A stretch of 64,000 bases of DNA from Roseovarius sp. Lineage in GTDB: Bacteria > Pseudomonadota > Alphaproteobacteria > Rhodobacterales > Rhodobacteraceae. Positions within the stretch are counted from its first letter, which is position 1. The number at the start of each line of letters is the position of its first letter. The notes under the pieces are model-generated. The model was given only the letters and a program-made list of their open reading frames with translations. It did not search any database and was not told the DNA's origin. Positions 48,509-56,507 of this stretch are shown piece by piece. Location: the NCBI GenBank assembly GCA_021775255.1, contig JAJFIA010000012.1, forward strand, positions 1 to 64,000, read 5' to 3'. A program made the position numbers and the translations under genes.

Positions 48509-49318
48509 CTAGAGCGGGCAATCTTTGCGGAAATTTGGCGCGCGTTTTTCGCGGTGTGAAAGTACACCTTCTTTTACGTCATCGCCCATAAATCCCAGCA
48601 TCTCCAGGGCGGTCGAAGCGTCAAAGATAGGCCCGGCCTGACGCAGCCAGTTGTTCAGTGAGTATTTGGTCCAGCGAAGTGCGCTTTGCGATCCCGTGGC
48701 CATTTCAGTCGCGGTATCAATCGAGATCTGTTCAAGTTCGTCATCCTCGACGCACATCGACACCATGCCAATACGTTCGGCCTCTTCACCGCTTATCGGC
48801 TTGCAGGTCAACAGGTAGTATTTGGCTTTGGCCATGCCGCACAGGAGGGGCCAGATGATCGCGGCACAATCGCCCGCAGCGACACCCAAACGCGGGTGGC
48901 CATCAACGATTTTGGCGCGTTTTCCCGCGATCGAGATATCGGCAAGGATACCCACAACAAGGCCCGCACCAGCCGCCGGGCCGTTGATCGCCGAGATGAT
49001 AATCTTGTTACAATTGATGATGTTGTAAACCAAATCCTTGGCTTCTTTCCATGTCTTCATCACCGTGTCGAAATTGCCGGTGATGCCTTCGATCAAACTG
49101 AAGTCGCCGCCTGCCGAAAACGCTTTGCCCCGGCCTGTAACGATTACTGCATTGATGTCCTGATCGCGGTCAATGTCGATCCAGATATCGGTCATTTGGG
49201 TGTGGGTTTCGGCATCAACCGAGTTATAGGTCTCTGGCCGGTCAAAAGTGATGCGCAAAACGCGATCTGCCGGGTAGTCGAAAGACAATTTTGGGTACTT
49301 CGTTGCGTAGTCAAACAT
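48509..49318 (-). CDS. Enoyl-CoA hydratase/isomerase family protein
   Basis: ATG at 49318 follows GAGGAAAC at good spacing; 269 residues. Crotonase segments: [32 protein letters not shown] and [21 protein letters not shown]. The GDCAA stretch replaces the usual catalytic Glu position of hydratases, so isomerase, hydrolase or other crotonase chemistry is possible. It follows the heterodimeric ACAD genes and precedes the degenerate ligase. Confidence 0.82.
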   Translation of the reverse strand: MFDYATKYPKLSFDYPADRVLRITFDRPETYNSVDAETHTQMTDIWIDIDRDQDINAVIVTGRGKAFSAGGDFSLIEGITGNFDTVMKTWKEAKDLVYNIINCNKIIISAINGPAAGAGLVVGILADISIAGKRAKIVDGHPRLGVAAGDCAAIIWPLLCGMAKAKYYLLTCKPISGEEAERIGMVSMCVEDDELEQISIDTATEMATGSQSALRWTKYSLNNWLRQAGPIFDASTALEMLGFMGDDVKEGVLSHREKRAPNFRKDCPL

Positions 49319-49347
49319 TTTAGTTTCCTCTGTTTGGCAAATGATCG

Positions 49348-50493
49348 TCACAGGCCCAAAACGGCCTTAGACAAGATATTTCGTTGGATTTCGTTTGAGC
49401 CGCCGTAGATTGTCGTCGGCCGTGCTTTGTAAAAACTGGCCAACACATCGACCCCGACATTGCCCACCTGCAGCGGCCCTATACTGCCACCATCGGGGCC
49501 TGCGACCTCGATCATCAGTTCCGATATCCGCTGATAGGTCTCGGTCACCCAGATTTTCAACATCGAGACATCTGCTCCCAATGTCTCTCCGCGCTTAAGC
49601 TGATCGGCAAAGCGGCTGTATAGGGCTGCGTGGTCTTCAACGTCCAGCGCCGCCTCGGCGTAGCGATCCCGAAACACGGGGTCGTCAAAGGCACCGCGAC
49701 CACGGGCAAAAGTTTCAAGCTGACCCAGTGCATTCTGCGCAAGGCCGGGTGAGCCGATGAATATCCGCTCAAAGCTGAGCAGCGCCTTGGCCATGCTCCA
49801 ACCCTTGTTGATCTCGCCCACCAGGTTGGCACGTGGGGTGCGGGCGTTGTCAAAAAACACCTCGCAAAACTCGGTCTCGCCAGCCAGCGTGGTGATCGTG
49901 CGCACGTCGACGCCTGGCTGATCCATGCTGGCCAGAACAAAACTGATGCCCTGTTGTTTTTTAGGCGCATCGGGGTCGGTACGCACGAGCATGAAGATGT
50001 GGGTGGCGTCATGCGCCATCGTGGTCCAGATCTTCTGGCCGTTGATGACGAAATCATCGCCATCAATCACAGCACTGGTACGCAGATTTGCCAGATCAGA
50101 GCCTGCTCCGGGTTCGGAATAACCCTGACACCAGATGTCTTCACAGCTCAGGATGCGCGGCAGCCAATAATCCTTTTGTGCCTCGGTGCCGAATTTGATA
50201 ATCAAGGGGCCAACCATCTGGATCCCCATGTCTCGACCCCGGTTGACGCCATAGTGTTGCTGTTCTTCGTAAAAGATCAGCAGTTTGGCCGCCTCCAAGC
50301 CCATGCCGCCAAATTCGATGGGCCAGGCAGGTGCGACCCAGCCTTTGGCGTGTAGCTTCACATGCCAGTGCTCAATCTCGGCAAACTTAGGTCGGTGCGG
50401 CAGGTGACGTAGTTCTTCGGGATATTCGGCCTCGAAAAAAGCCCTAACCTCTCGGCGAAACTCTTCATCGCTTATTCCATTCCAGTCGGTCAT
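49348..50493 (-). CDS. Acyl-CoA dehydrogenase, large partner of a heteromeric pair
   Basis: The product is 381 residues with GYSEPGAGSDLANLRT, INGQKIWTTMAHDATHIFML and the end YGGSNEIQRNILSKAVLGL. It overlaps the next-upstream ACAD by ATGA. The adjacent pair, each slightly different in conserved motifs, resembles the alpha2beta2 ACADs of steroid (ChsE-type) and pimelate (PimCD) degradation, where each FAD site needs both subunits. This subunit keeps the FAD-binding YGGSNEIQ tail. Confidence 0.85.
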   Translation of the reverse strand: MTDWNGISDEEFRREVRAFFEAEYPEELRHLPHRPKFAEIEHWHVKLHAKGWVAPAWPIEFGGMGLEAAKLLIFYEEQQHYGVNRGRDMGIQMVGPLIIKFGTEAQKDYWLPRILSCEDIWCQGYSEPGAGSDLANLRTSAVIDGDDFVINGQKIWTTMAHDATHIFMLVRTDPDAPKKQQGISFVLASMDQPGVDVRTITTLAGETEFCEVFFDNARTPRANLVGEINKGWSMAKALLSFERIFIGSPGLAQNALGQLETFARGRGAFDDPVFRDRYAEAALDVEDHAALYSRFADQLKRGETLGADVSMLKIWVTETYQRISELMIEVAGPDGGSIGPLQVGNVGVDVLASFYKARPTTIYGGSNEIQRNILSKAVLGL

Positions 50494-51599
50494 TGCGCGG
50501 CCACCTCTGTTTCATTTGCATCCAGCCAGCGGCGGCGATGAAACGCCGCATCCCCCAGCCACGCCGACAGGACAAGCGCCCGGTTCAGCAACAAGCCGAC
50601 ATCGAATTCATCCGTGTACCCGACCGCGCCATGCAGCTGGATCGCCTCGCGGGTGATTTTTTGCGCGGCGGTACAGGCGCGGGCCTTGGCGCGGCTTGCC
50701 TGTCGCACCCGTTCTAGCGTCGAACCTGCTTGATCCATCGCGGCCAGCGCCTCGCGTACGGCGGCCTGGGAAACTTCCTGCGAGACATGCATATCAACGG
50801 CACGGTGCTGAATCACCTGAAACGAACCAATCGGCTTGTCAAATTGTTCGCGTGTTTTGATATAGTCCAGTGTCAGTACCAGCGCTGTACCGCTTAGCCC
50901 GACAAGTTCGGCGGCGGCTAATGCGGTCGTATCCGCAACGGCATTAGTCAGCGCATCAGTGACCTGTGCGCCTTCGGCCAGCACCTCTGCCGGGGTGTCC
51001 GCAAAGCTTATGCCCCAAAGCTCGCTGGCATCCGATTGCAGCCGGGTCTGCATCAGCAGACCAGACGCATCCGCCGCGATGCGCACCAGAACCGAACCTC
51101 GCGGCCCCTCGGCGAGGACCAGAATATGGTCCGCACCACTGGCCCCCACCACCCAATCCTTACTGCCGGTCAGTGTGGTTCCATCAAAACGGCATTCGAT
51201 ATCATCCGATAGGCCCGTCGCGCAGCGTTCCTGCCAGGCCACGGCCAACACGACATCGCCAGCGATGGCGGCTTCCAGCATCGGATCCTGCGGGCACAGC
51301 CGCTGCATCAGCCCGATTGCCAGCCCGATTGTCGGCACCACCGGCTCAGGCGCGGTCACGCGGCCAATCTCTTCGGCCACGACACCAGCCGCCGTCAGCC
51401 CCATACCAAGCCCCCCGGCCTCTTCGGGGGCTGCGACCCCCAGTACACCGGCAGCAGCCAGTTCCTGCCAGATACCCGCGTCCCAGGGCGTATCGTCATC
51501 ACGCACGCGGCGGGCGCGCCCAAGTCCGCCAGCCCGATCCAGCAGCGTACCAACGCTGTCGCGCAAAAGCCGTAGGTCTTCGTCTTGTACCATAGTCAT
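50490..51599 (-). CDS. Acyl-CoA dehydrogenase, small partner of a heteromeric pair
   Basis: The product is 369 residues. The region corresponding to TEPGAGSD is degenerate (VAWQERCATGLSDDIECRF in the middle domain), while LDYIKTREQFDKPIGSFQVIQH and QLHGAVGYTDEFDVGLLL are retained. This pattern, an ACAD-like chain lacking one half of the conserved motifs beside an ACAD complementary to it, fits a heteromeric enzyme. ATGA overlaps with both neighbours indicate tight stoichiometric translation. Confidence 0.82.
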   Translation of the reverse strand: MTMVQDEDLRLLRDSVGTLLDRAGGLGRARRVRDDDTPWDAGIWQELAAAGVLGVAAPEEAGGLGMGLTAAGVVAEEIGRVTAPEPVVPTIGLAIGLMQRLCPQDPMLEAAIAGDVVLAVAWQERCATGLSDDIECRFDGTTLTGSKDWVVGASGADHILVLAEGPRGSVLVRIAADASGLLMQTRLQSDASELWGISFADTPAEVLAEGAQVTDALTNAVADTTALAAAELVGLSGTALVLTLDYIKTREQFDKPIGSFQVIQHRAVDMHVSQEVSQAAVREALAAMDQAGSTLERVRQASRAKARACTAAQKITREAIQLHGAVGYTDEFDVGLLLNRALVLSAWLGDAAFHRRRWLDANETEVAAQ

Positions 51600-52045
51600 T
51601 TCAGGTCTTCCTTTCGGCGCTGGATCATCACTGGGGTCTCAACGCTCATAACCAACTCACCGGCGGGGTTTCGCGCTTCGAGCGTGTAAATCAAAACACC
51701 CCGGTCAGGCTTGCTGCGCGATGAGACCAAAGACTGAACTTCGATCCGGATATTCAGTGGTTCTTCTGGGCGCACTGGTCGCAGCCAGCGCAGCTGGTCA
51801 AACCCGATACCACCAATGTTGGCGACGTCGACCATCAAGTCCTGCATGATAGGTTTGAACACGGTCAGAAGTGTCTGGAAACCAGAGGCGATCAGCCCGC
51901 CGTGGATACCTTCAGCATAGGCTTCATCCGTATGCAGACGCTGAGGGTCCCATTCCTGAGCAAACTCCATGATCTGCTGTTTGGTCAACGGCGCAGAGCG
52001 AAATTCGAAAACCTGACCAACACTGAAATCTTCCAAATACTTCAT
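51596..52045 (-). CDS. MaoC-family hotdog dehydratase
   Basis: The product is 149 residues with YLEDFSVGQVFEF at the start, EFAQEWDPQRLHTDEAYAEG (the Asp...His hydratase pair) and GGLIASGFQTLLTVF. It lies between a transglutaminase-like gene and the ACAD pair with 4-nt overlaps on both sides, and would hydrate the enoyl-CoA made by that pair. Confidence 0.85.
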   Translation of the reverse strand: MKYLEDFSVGQVFEFRSAPLTKQQIMEFAQEWDPQRLHTDEAYAEGIHGGLIASGFQTLLTVFKPIMQDLMVDVANIGGIGFDQLRWLRPVRPEEPLNIRIEVQSLVSSRSKPDRGVLIYTLEARNPAGELVMSVETPVMIQRRKEDLK

Positions 52046-52764
52046 TTTGCAGGTGAGCCTTCGGGACTAGCAAAACCCGCATCAAAGAACTCACCGGAAA
52101 TCCTGCGCCGGTTGAATTCCTTCAGCTTCGGATATGTCTCACCAAATGCGGTCAGGAACTCCTGCATCGGCGCATCCACAAACAAGCCCCGATCATTGAC
52201 GTATTCCATATGGCGGCGGTTCGTGTCGTCAAATTCGTGAAACAGCGCGTCGTGCTCTCCGTCAAATTCCAGCGGCTTGACGCCAAAACGCTGGCACAAT
52301 TCCATATTGAAGGCCGGGGTCACCTTGAAAGATGATTCACCCAGCCAAAGCTGAACATAGCCGTGGTAGATGAACAGGTCGGTGCCCATCAGCTCGGCCA
52401 GTTTGGGCGTATTCAAGTGGTTGCGAACATCGGCAAAGCCAAGTGCTGCCGGAATGCCAACAGCCCGCAGGCATGCAGCCAGGAGGATCGCCTTGGGCAC
52501 GCAAAACGCCGAGTCCATGTCCGCGATAACACTTGCCCGATAATCCTCGGCGTTCAGGGAAAACGTATAGGGATCATACCGCAAATCGTCGCGCACAGCC
52601 TGAAACAGGCGCAACGCCATGTCCTTTTTGGATGCATCCGGTGCCATGTTGCGCAGCGCCCGCATCACAAAGGCCTGCACCTCCCTGCTATCGCTATCGA
52701 CATAGTGCGCAGGAGAGACAAATCGTTCCGCTTCACCGGAAAGTTTCGACATCGGCTCAGACAT
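52042..52764 (-). CDS. Transglutaminase-like cysteine-protease-fold protein
   Basis: ATG at 52764 follows GGGAGGG; upstream frame passes through the operator. The 240-residue product has a transglutaminase core: Cys in SAFCVPKAILLAACLRAVGIPA, His in YHGYVQLWLG and a downstream Asp/Asn in FKVTPAFNMELC. Such domains cleave or form amide bonds. Its role in an acyl-CoA operon is unclear: it may release a conjugated (amide-linked) acid or process a protein. First gene of its operon, 30 nt downstream of operator site 4. Confidence 0.75.
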   Translation of the reverse strand: MSEPMSKLSGEAERFVSPAHYVDSDSREVQAFVMRALRNMAPDASKKDMALRLFQAVRDDLRYDPYTFSLNAEDYRASVIADMDSAFCVPKAILLAACLRAVGIPAALGFADVRNHLNTPKLAELMGTDLFIYHGYVQLWLGESSFKVTPAFNMELCQRFGVKPLEFDGEHDALFHEFDDTNRRHMEYVNDRGLFVDAPMQEFLTAFGETYPKLKEFNRRRISGEFFDAGFASPEGSPAK

Positions 52765-52794
52765 TGTGACCCTCCCAAAGGAATTCAAGCAGTT

Positions 52795-52810
52795 TCTAAC
52801 ATTTGTTAGA
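52795..52810. promoter_or_regulatory. Shared TetR operator, site 4
   Basis: TCTAACATTTGTTAGA, a perfect palindrome with 2-bp centre, lies 30 nt upstream of the transglutaminase-like gene start. Confidence 0.78.
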
Positions 52811-52864
52811 TTATTGCAAACAGCGTCAGCCGTCAACCTATTCTGACGCCTCAGCGACCACTAT

Positions 52865-53983
52865 TTACAACCCAAACTCGGCATTTTGCTCACCCAGATC
52901 GGGCGCGGCGCGGCTGTCGGCGACTGCCCCGCGAAATTCTGGTGCAATCGGCAAAGGCAGTGCCGGAACTTGCTCGCCCCCAACCGAAACCACCCGCCCG
53001 AACGTGTCGCGCGCCGTGAAATGCGGATCGGCTGCGGCCTCGGCCGGTGTCTTCACAATGGTACAGCAGCAATCCGCCGCTTCCAGCAATGGTGCCCAGT
53101 GAGCAGATGGTTTGACCACAATCCGGCGCGCGACCTCGGCCTTTGTCGCCGCTGGATCGGCAAGGTCATCGCGCAGGTCCCGCGGCAGGTCGATGACATT
53201 GCAAAATGCGTCCCAGAATTTCTGCTCCAGCGCCCCGACCGCAACCTGTCGGCCGTCTGATGCCGAATAGAGCCTGTAACGTGCCCTGCCCCCAGTCAGC
53301 CTGTCACCGCCATTTTCAATAGGCTCGCCCGCGATGACCCCCTTGGCGTGCGCCCAATAGGCGAAGGCAAACGCGCCCTCGGACATGGCGATATCCAGAT
53401 GGACGCCTTGCCCGGTCTTGTCGCGCTGGCGCAGCGCAAGCAGGATATTCATGATTGCCGGATAGGTTCCCCCGCCGATATCGGCGATCAGACCAAACGG
53501 TGCGGTCGGACAGTCAACCGAACCTGAACTAAGCGACAGGACACCCGCATCCCCAACATAGTTCATGTCATGCCCGGCAACGTCTCGTTTCGGGCCGCTC
53601 TGGCCGTACCCTGTTATTGAACAATAGATGATTTTGGAGTTAAGCGTCCTGACCGCATCATACCCCAGTCCCAACCGTTCCATGACGCCAGGACGGAATT
53701 GCTCGACGATAACATCGGCCTTTTCGATTAGCGACCGCAAACTGGCCACAGCCCCTTCCGCCTTGAGGTCCAGCGCGATGCTTTTCTTGCCCCGGTTCAG
53801 GATAGCATAGCCCAGACTGCGGCCCTCGATCATTGGCTCTGTCAGGCGCATGTCTTCGCCGGAGCCCGGACGCTCCAGTTTGATGACCTCCGCCCCGGCT
53901 TCGGCGAGCATCAGCGTGGCCATGGGGCCGGGCAAAAGTGTGCTAAAATCCAGCACCAGAATATCGTCAAGCGGTTGTGTCAA
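52865..53983 (-). CDS. Alpha-methylacyl-CoA racemase-like (family III CoA-transferase fold)
   Basis: The product is 372 residues. It carries the racemase marks rather than the CoA-transferase Asp: VAGHDMNYVGDAG (catalytic His region) and LIADIGGGTYPAIMN (catalytic Asp), with GQGVHLDIAMSEGAFAF. AMACR inverts the 2-methyl stereocentre so that ACADs can act. It is last in the DUF35-thiolase-hydratase operon and indicates a 2-methyl-branched acyl-CoA in the pathway. Confidence 0.83.
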   Translation of the reverse strand: MTQPLDDILVLDFSTLLPGPMATLMLAEAGAEVIKLERPGSGEDMRLTEPMIEGRSLGYAILNRGKKSIALDLKAEGAVASLRSLIEKADVIVEQFRPGVMERLGLGYDAVRTLNSKIIYCSITGYGQSGPKRDVAGHDMNYVGDAGVLSLSSGSVDCPTAPFGLIADIGGGTYPAIMNILLALRQRDKTGQGVHLDIAMSEGAFAFAYWAHAKGVIAGEPIENGGDRLTGGRARYRLYSASDGRQVAVGALEQKFWDAFCNVIDLPRDLRDDLADPAATKAEVARRIVVKPSAHWAPLLEAADCCCTIVKTPAEAAADPHFTARDTFGRVVSVGGEQVPALPLPIAPEFRGAVADSRAAPDLGEQNAEFGL

Positions 53984-53995
53984 ATGTCTCTCTCC

Positions 53996-54853
53996 TCAGG
54001 CAAGCCTTGCAGCGCCATTGTTCAGCACCACCACGTTACGTTCGGGCACCACTGCTCGAAACCGAACCTCTGTGCCGTCCTGCCAGATTTCGAAGCGCAC
54101 AGTTTCACCGGGGTAAACCGGCGCGGAAAAACGCACATCCAAACCGGTCAGGCGGCTTGCATCATAGTCGCAGATCGTCTTCAAGATCGCTCGGCAGCCC
54201 AGACCATAGGTTGCCAGACCATGAAGGATCGGACGGTCAAACCCCACCGATCTCGCAACCGCCGGGTCGGCATGAAGTGGGTTGTAATCACCGCTCAGTC
54301 GGTAAATCAGCGCTTGGCGCGGCAGTGTGGTCAGATCGCAAATATGGTCCGGTGCCCGATCCGGCAACGTAGCCGGAATAGGCCCAGCAATCTTCTCACC
54401 ACCGAAGCCGCCATCACCACGCGCAAAGGTCGACATCGAAACCCGCGCCAGCGTCTCATTGCTGGCCGCGTCAATGATATCGCGGCTGATATGAAGCACC
54501 GCGCCCTTGCCTTCGCCCTTGTCAGAAATATGATCAATCCGGGTGCGCCCGATCACCTTACCCTCGACAGGCAGGGGCTTGAACACATCCAACCATTGTT
54601 CACCGTGCAGGACCTTTTTCCATTCGACCCCTGTGCGCGGGTCGCTCAGCCAGAAACCGGGATATCCCAGAATGACGGCCATGCTTGGCGCGGCTAGCAG
54701 ACCGTTTTCATAGACATAGGCCAGTTCTTTTTCATCGTTCGGGTCCTCTCCGAACCCCAGACCAAGGGCATAAAGCATCGTGTCCCGCTTGGTATAGCTG
54801 TGCTCCAGGTCTTTGAATTCCCAAGCGTTCAGCACATCAATATCCAAAGGCAT
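53996..54853 (-). CDS. Hydratase-2-type MaoC enoyl-CoA hydratase
   Basis: ATG at 54853 follows AAGGAG; the longer frame is antisense-biased and lies in the thiolase gene. The 285-residue double-hotdog product begins with YTKRDTMLYALGLGFGED, typical of the MFE-2 hydratase domain. It contains the hydratase-2 signature GDYNPLHADPAVARSVGFDRPILHG in parts (Asp/His pair). It makes (3R)-hydroxyacyl-CoA, matching the MFE-2-type SDR at 42312. Confidence 0.88.
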   Translation of the reverse strand: MPLDIDVLNAWEFKDLEHSYTKRDTMLYALGLGFGEDPNDEKELAYVYENGLLAAPSMAVILGYPGFWLSDPRTGVEWKKVLHGEQWLDVFKPLPVEGKVIGRTRIDHISDKGEGKGAVLHISRDIIDAASNETLARVSMSTFARGDGGFGGEKIAGPIPATLPDRAPDHICDLTTLPRQALIYRLSGDYNPLHADPAVARSVGFDRPILHGLATYGLGCRAILKTICDYDASRLTGLDVRFSAPVYPGETVRFEIWQDGTEVRFRAVVPERNVVVLNNGAARLA

Positions 54854-54875
54854 TTCTGGTTTCTCCTTGCTTAAA

Positions 54876-56027
54876 TCAAACGGTGCTGGCCGCGCCCAGA
54901 ATGGCCGTAACTTGGCTAGACAATACCCCACCATTGCCATGCGCCAGCGCCAGCTCCACGTTATCCTGTTGCAACCCCGGCGCATCACCTCTGATCTGGC
55001 GTGCGGCCTCGATCACCGTGAAGATGCCGTACATTCCGGGGTGCACACATGACAGCCCACCGCCATTGGTGTTGACTGGCAACGCCCCGCCCGGCGCGAT
55101 CCGGCCATCGGCAACAAATCCGCCGCCTTCGCCCTTGGCGCAGAACCCGAGATCTTCGAGAAACAGGATGGTGTTGATGGTAAACGCATCATACAGCTCA
55201 ACGACGTCGATATCGCCCGGCGTCACCCCGGCCATCGCAAAGGCACGTTTGCCGGAGTCGCGCGCCGCCGTAACCGTGAAATCCTGCATTTGCGAGATTT
55301 GCCGATGGCTGCTGGCCGCCGCAGACCCCAGGACATAGACTGGTGCCTTGGGGAAATCCCGCGCCCGATCGGCCCGCACCATCACGATGGCACCACCGCC
55401 ATCGGTTACCAGGCAACAATCGCGCGTGGTCAGCGGATCGCCCACCATACGCGCACCCAGTACATCTTCGCAGGTCAACGCGCCGCGCTCAAAGGCTTCG
55501 GGATTGTGCCGGGCCCAGGCGCGTGCCGCAACGGCTACGTCGGCCAGTTGTTCGCGTGTCGTGCCATATTCATACATATGCCGCGCCGCAGCCATCGCAT
55601 ATGCCGAGATCGGATAGCGCGGGTTATACAGCCCTTCATAGGGCGGCAGCTTTGATGCGGTCACAAGCCGCCCTGACGCCGTACGCTGATTGGATCCGTA
55701 ACAGATCAGCGCCACATCACAAAGCCCAGCCTGCAACGCCAGTGTCGCCGAGGTCAGATAGTTCACAAACGACGAACCGCCCGTCATCGTGCCATCGATA
55801 TAGCGCGGCTGAATCCCCAGATATTCTGCCGCCATGAGGACCGGCATGGCATCTTCCATCATGGTGCAGAACAGACCATCGACATCGCTCAGCTTCAGTC
55901 CGGCATCGTCCAGCGCCGCGAGTGCTGATTGCGCCATAATGTCATAGGCCGAAAACCCCGGTGCCTCGCCGAAACCTGCATGCCCCACGCCGACGATCGC
56001 GGATTTTCCGCGCAATTGATCAACCAT
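54876..56027 (-). CDS. SCP2-type thiolase/aldolase-like protein lacking the nucleophilic Cys
   Basis: The product is 383 residues with thiolase-fold segments SAIVGVGHAGFGE, ALAALDDAGLKLSDVDGLFC, VELYDAFTINTILFLEDLGF and NGGGLSCVHPGMYG. The position of the acyl-accepting Cys in thiolases reads TMTGGSSFVNY, without Cys. It pairs with the DUF35 gene directly upstream, 3 nt apart. In steroid side-chain degradation such Ltp2-type proteins plus a DUF35 partner act as retro-aldolases, and that role is likely here. GGAGGG precedes the ATG. Confidence 0.82.
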   Translation of the reverse strand: MVDQLRGKSAIVGVGHAGFGEAPGFSAYDIMAQSALAALDDAGLKLSDVDGLFCTMMEDAMPVLMAAEYLGIQPRYIDGTMTGGSSFVNYLTSATLALQAGLCDVALICYGSNQRTASGRLVTASKLPPYEGLYNPRYPISAYAMAAARHMYEYGTTREQLADVAVAARAWARHNPEAFERGALTCEDVLGARMVGDPLTTRDCCLVTDGGGAIVMVRADRARDFPKAPVYVLGSAAASSHRQISQMQDFTVTAARDSGKRAFAMAGVTPGDIDVVELYDAFTINTILFLEDLGFCAKGEGGGFVADGRIAPGGALPVNTNGGGLSCVHPGMYGIFTVIEAARQIRGDAPGLQQDNVELALAHGNGGVLSSQVTAILGAASTV

Positions 56028-56030
56028 GAT

Positions 56031-56408
56031 TCAACCCTCCACCGGCTTGCACAGCACAGCAGGAACACCGTCAATTTCACCGACAAAGGCCGTGACCGGC
56101 AACCCGATCGTCACCTCGGCAGGAGAGATTTCATCGACCCGGCTCATCATCCGCACCCCCTCAGCCAGTTCAACCATGCAAACGTTATAGTCACCCCCAC
56201 GCTCAGGCTTTCGCCGCACGGTGGTCGTGGTGTGAACGATACCGCCGCAGGATGCCGGGTGCCATGTCAAGGATCGCCCTTTGCAATGTGGGCACAAAAC
56301 GCGCGGGAAAAAAATGAACTTTTGGCAATCATTACATTGCTGCAAGTTGATCTGGCCCTTTGCCAATCCGTCCCGGAAGGTTTTATCCGGCCCCTGGCTT
56401 TTCGGCAT
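56031..56408 (-). CDS. DUF35 OB-fold zinc-ribbon partner of the thiolase/aldolase
   Basis: The product is 125 residues. The rubredoxin-like zinc ribbon has Cys25, Cys28, Cys39 and Cys42 (LQQCNDCQK, LCPHCKG), followed by the OB-fold acyl-CoA-binding domain (GGIVHTTTTV, YNVCMVELAEGVRMM). DUF35 proteins accompany SCP2-type thiolases/aldolases. GAAGGAG precedes the ATG. First gene of its operon, 42 nt from operator site 5. Confidence 0.87.
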   Translation of the reverse strand: MPKSQGPDKTFRDGLAKGQINLQQCNDCQKFIFFPRVLCPHCKGRSLTWHPASCGGIVHTTTTVRRKPERGGDYNVCMVELAEGVRMMSRVDEISPAEVTIGLPVTAFVGEIDGVPAVLCKPVEG

Positions 56409-56438
56409 TTCGACTGCTCCTTCGATAGATCGAATCTA

Positions 56439-56478
56439 AGTTGCATTAATTCTAACATCTGTTAGAATTAATGCAACT
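56439..56478. promoter_or_regulatory. 40-bp perfect palindrome with shared operator site 5 and symmetric promoters
   Basis: Arms AGTTGCATTAATTCTAACA and its exact complement flank a TC centre. The core 56451-56466 is TCTAACATCTGTTAGA. On each strand TTGCAT-N16-TAGAAT can serve as -35/-10, so both divergent genes (starts at 56408 and 56508) have mirror-image promoters with the operator in the spacer. Confidence 0.7.
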
Positions 56479-56507
56479 CTCCACCTCAACAAAAGCGGGT
56501 TCTAACC

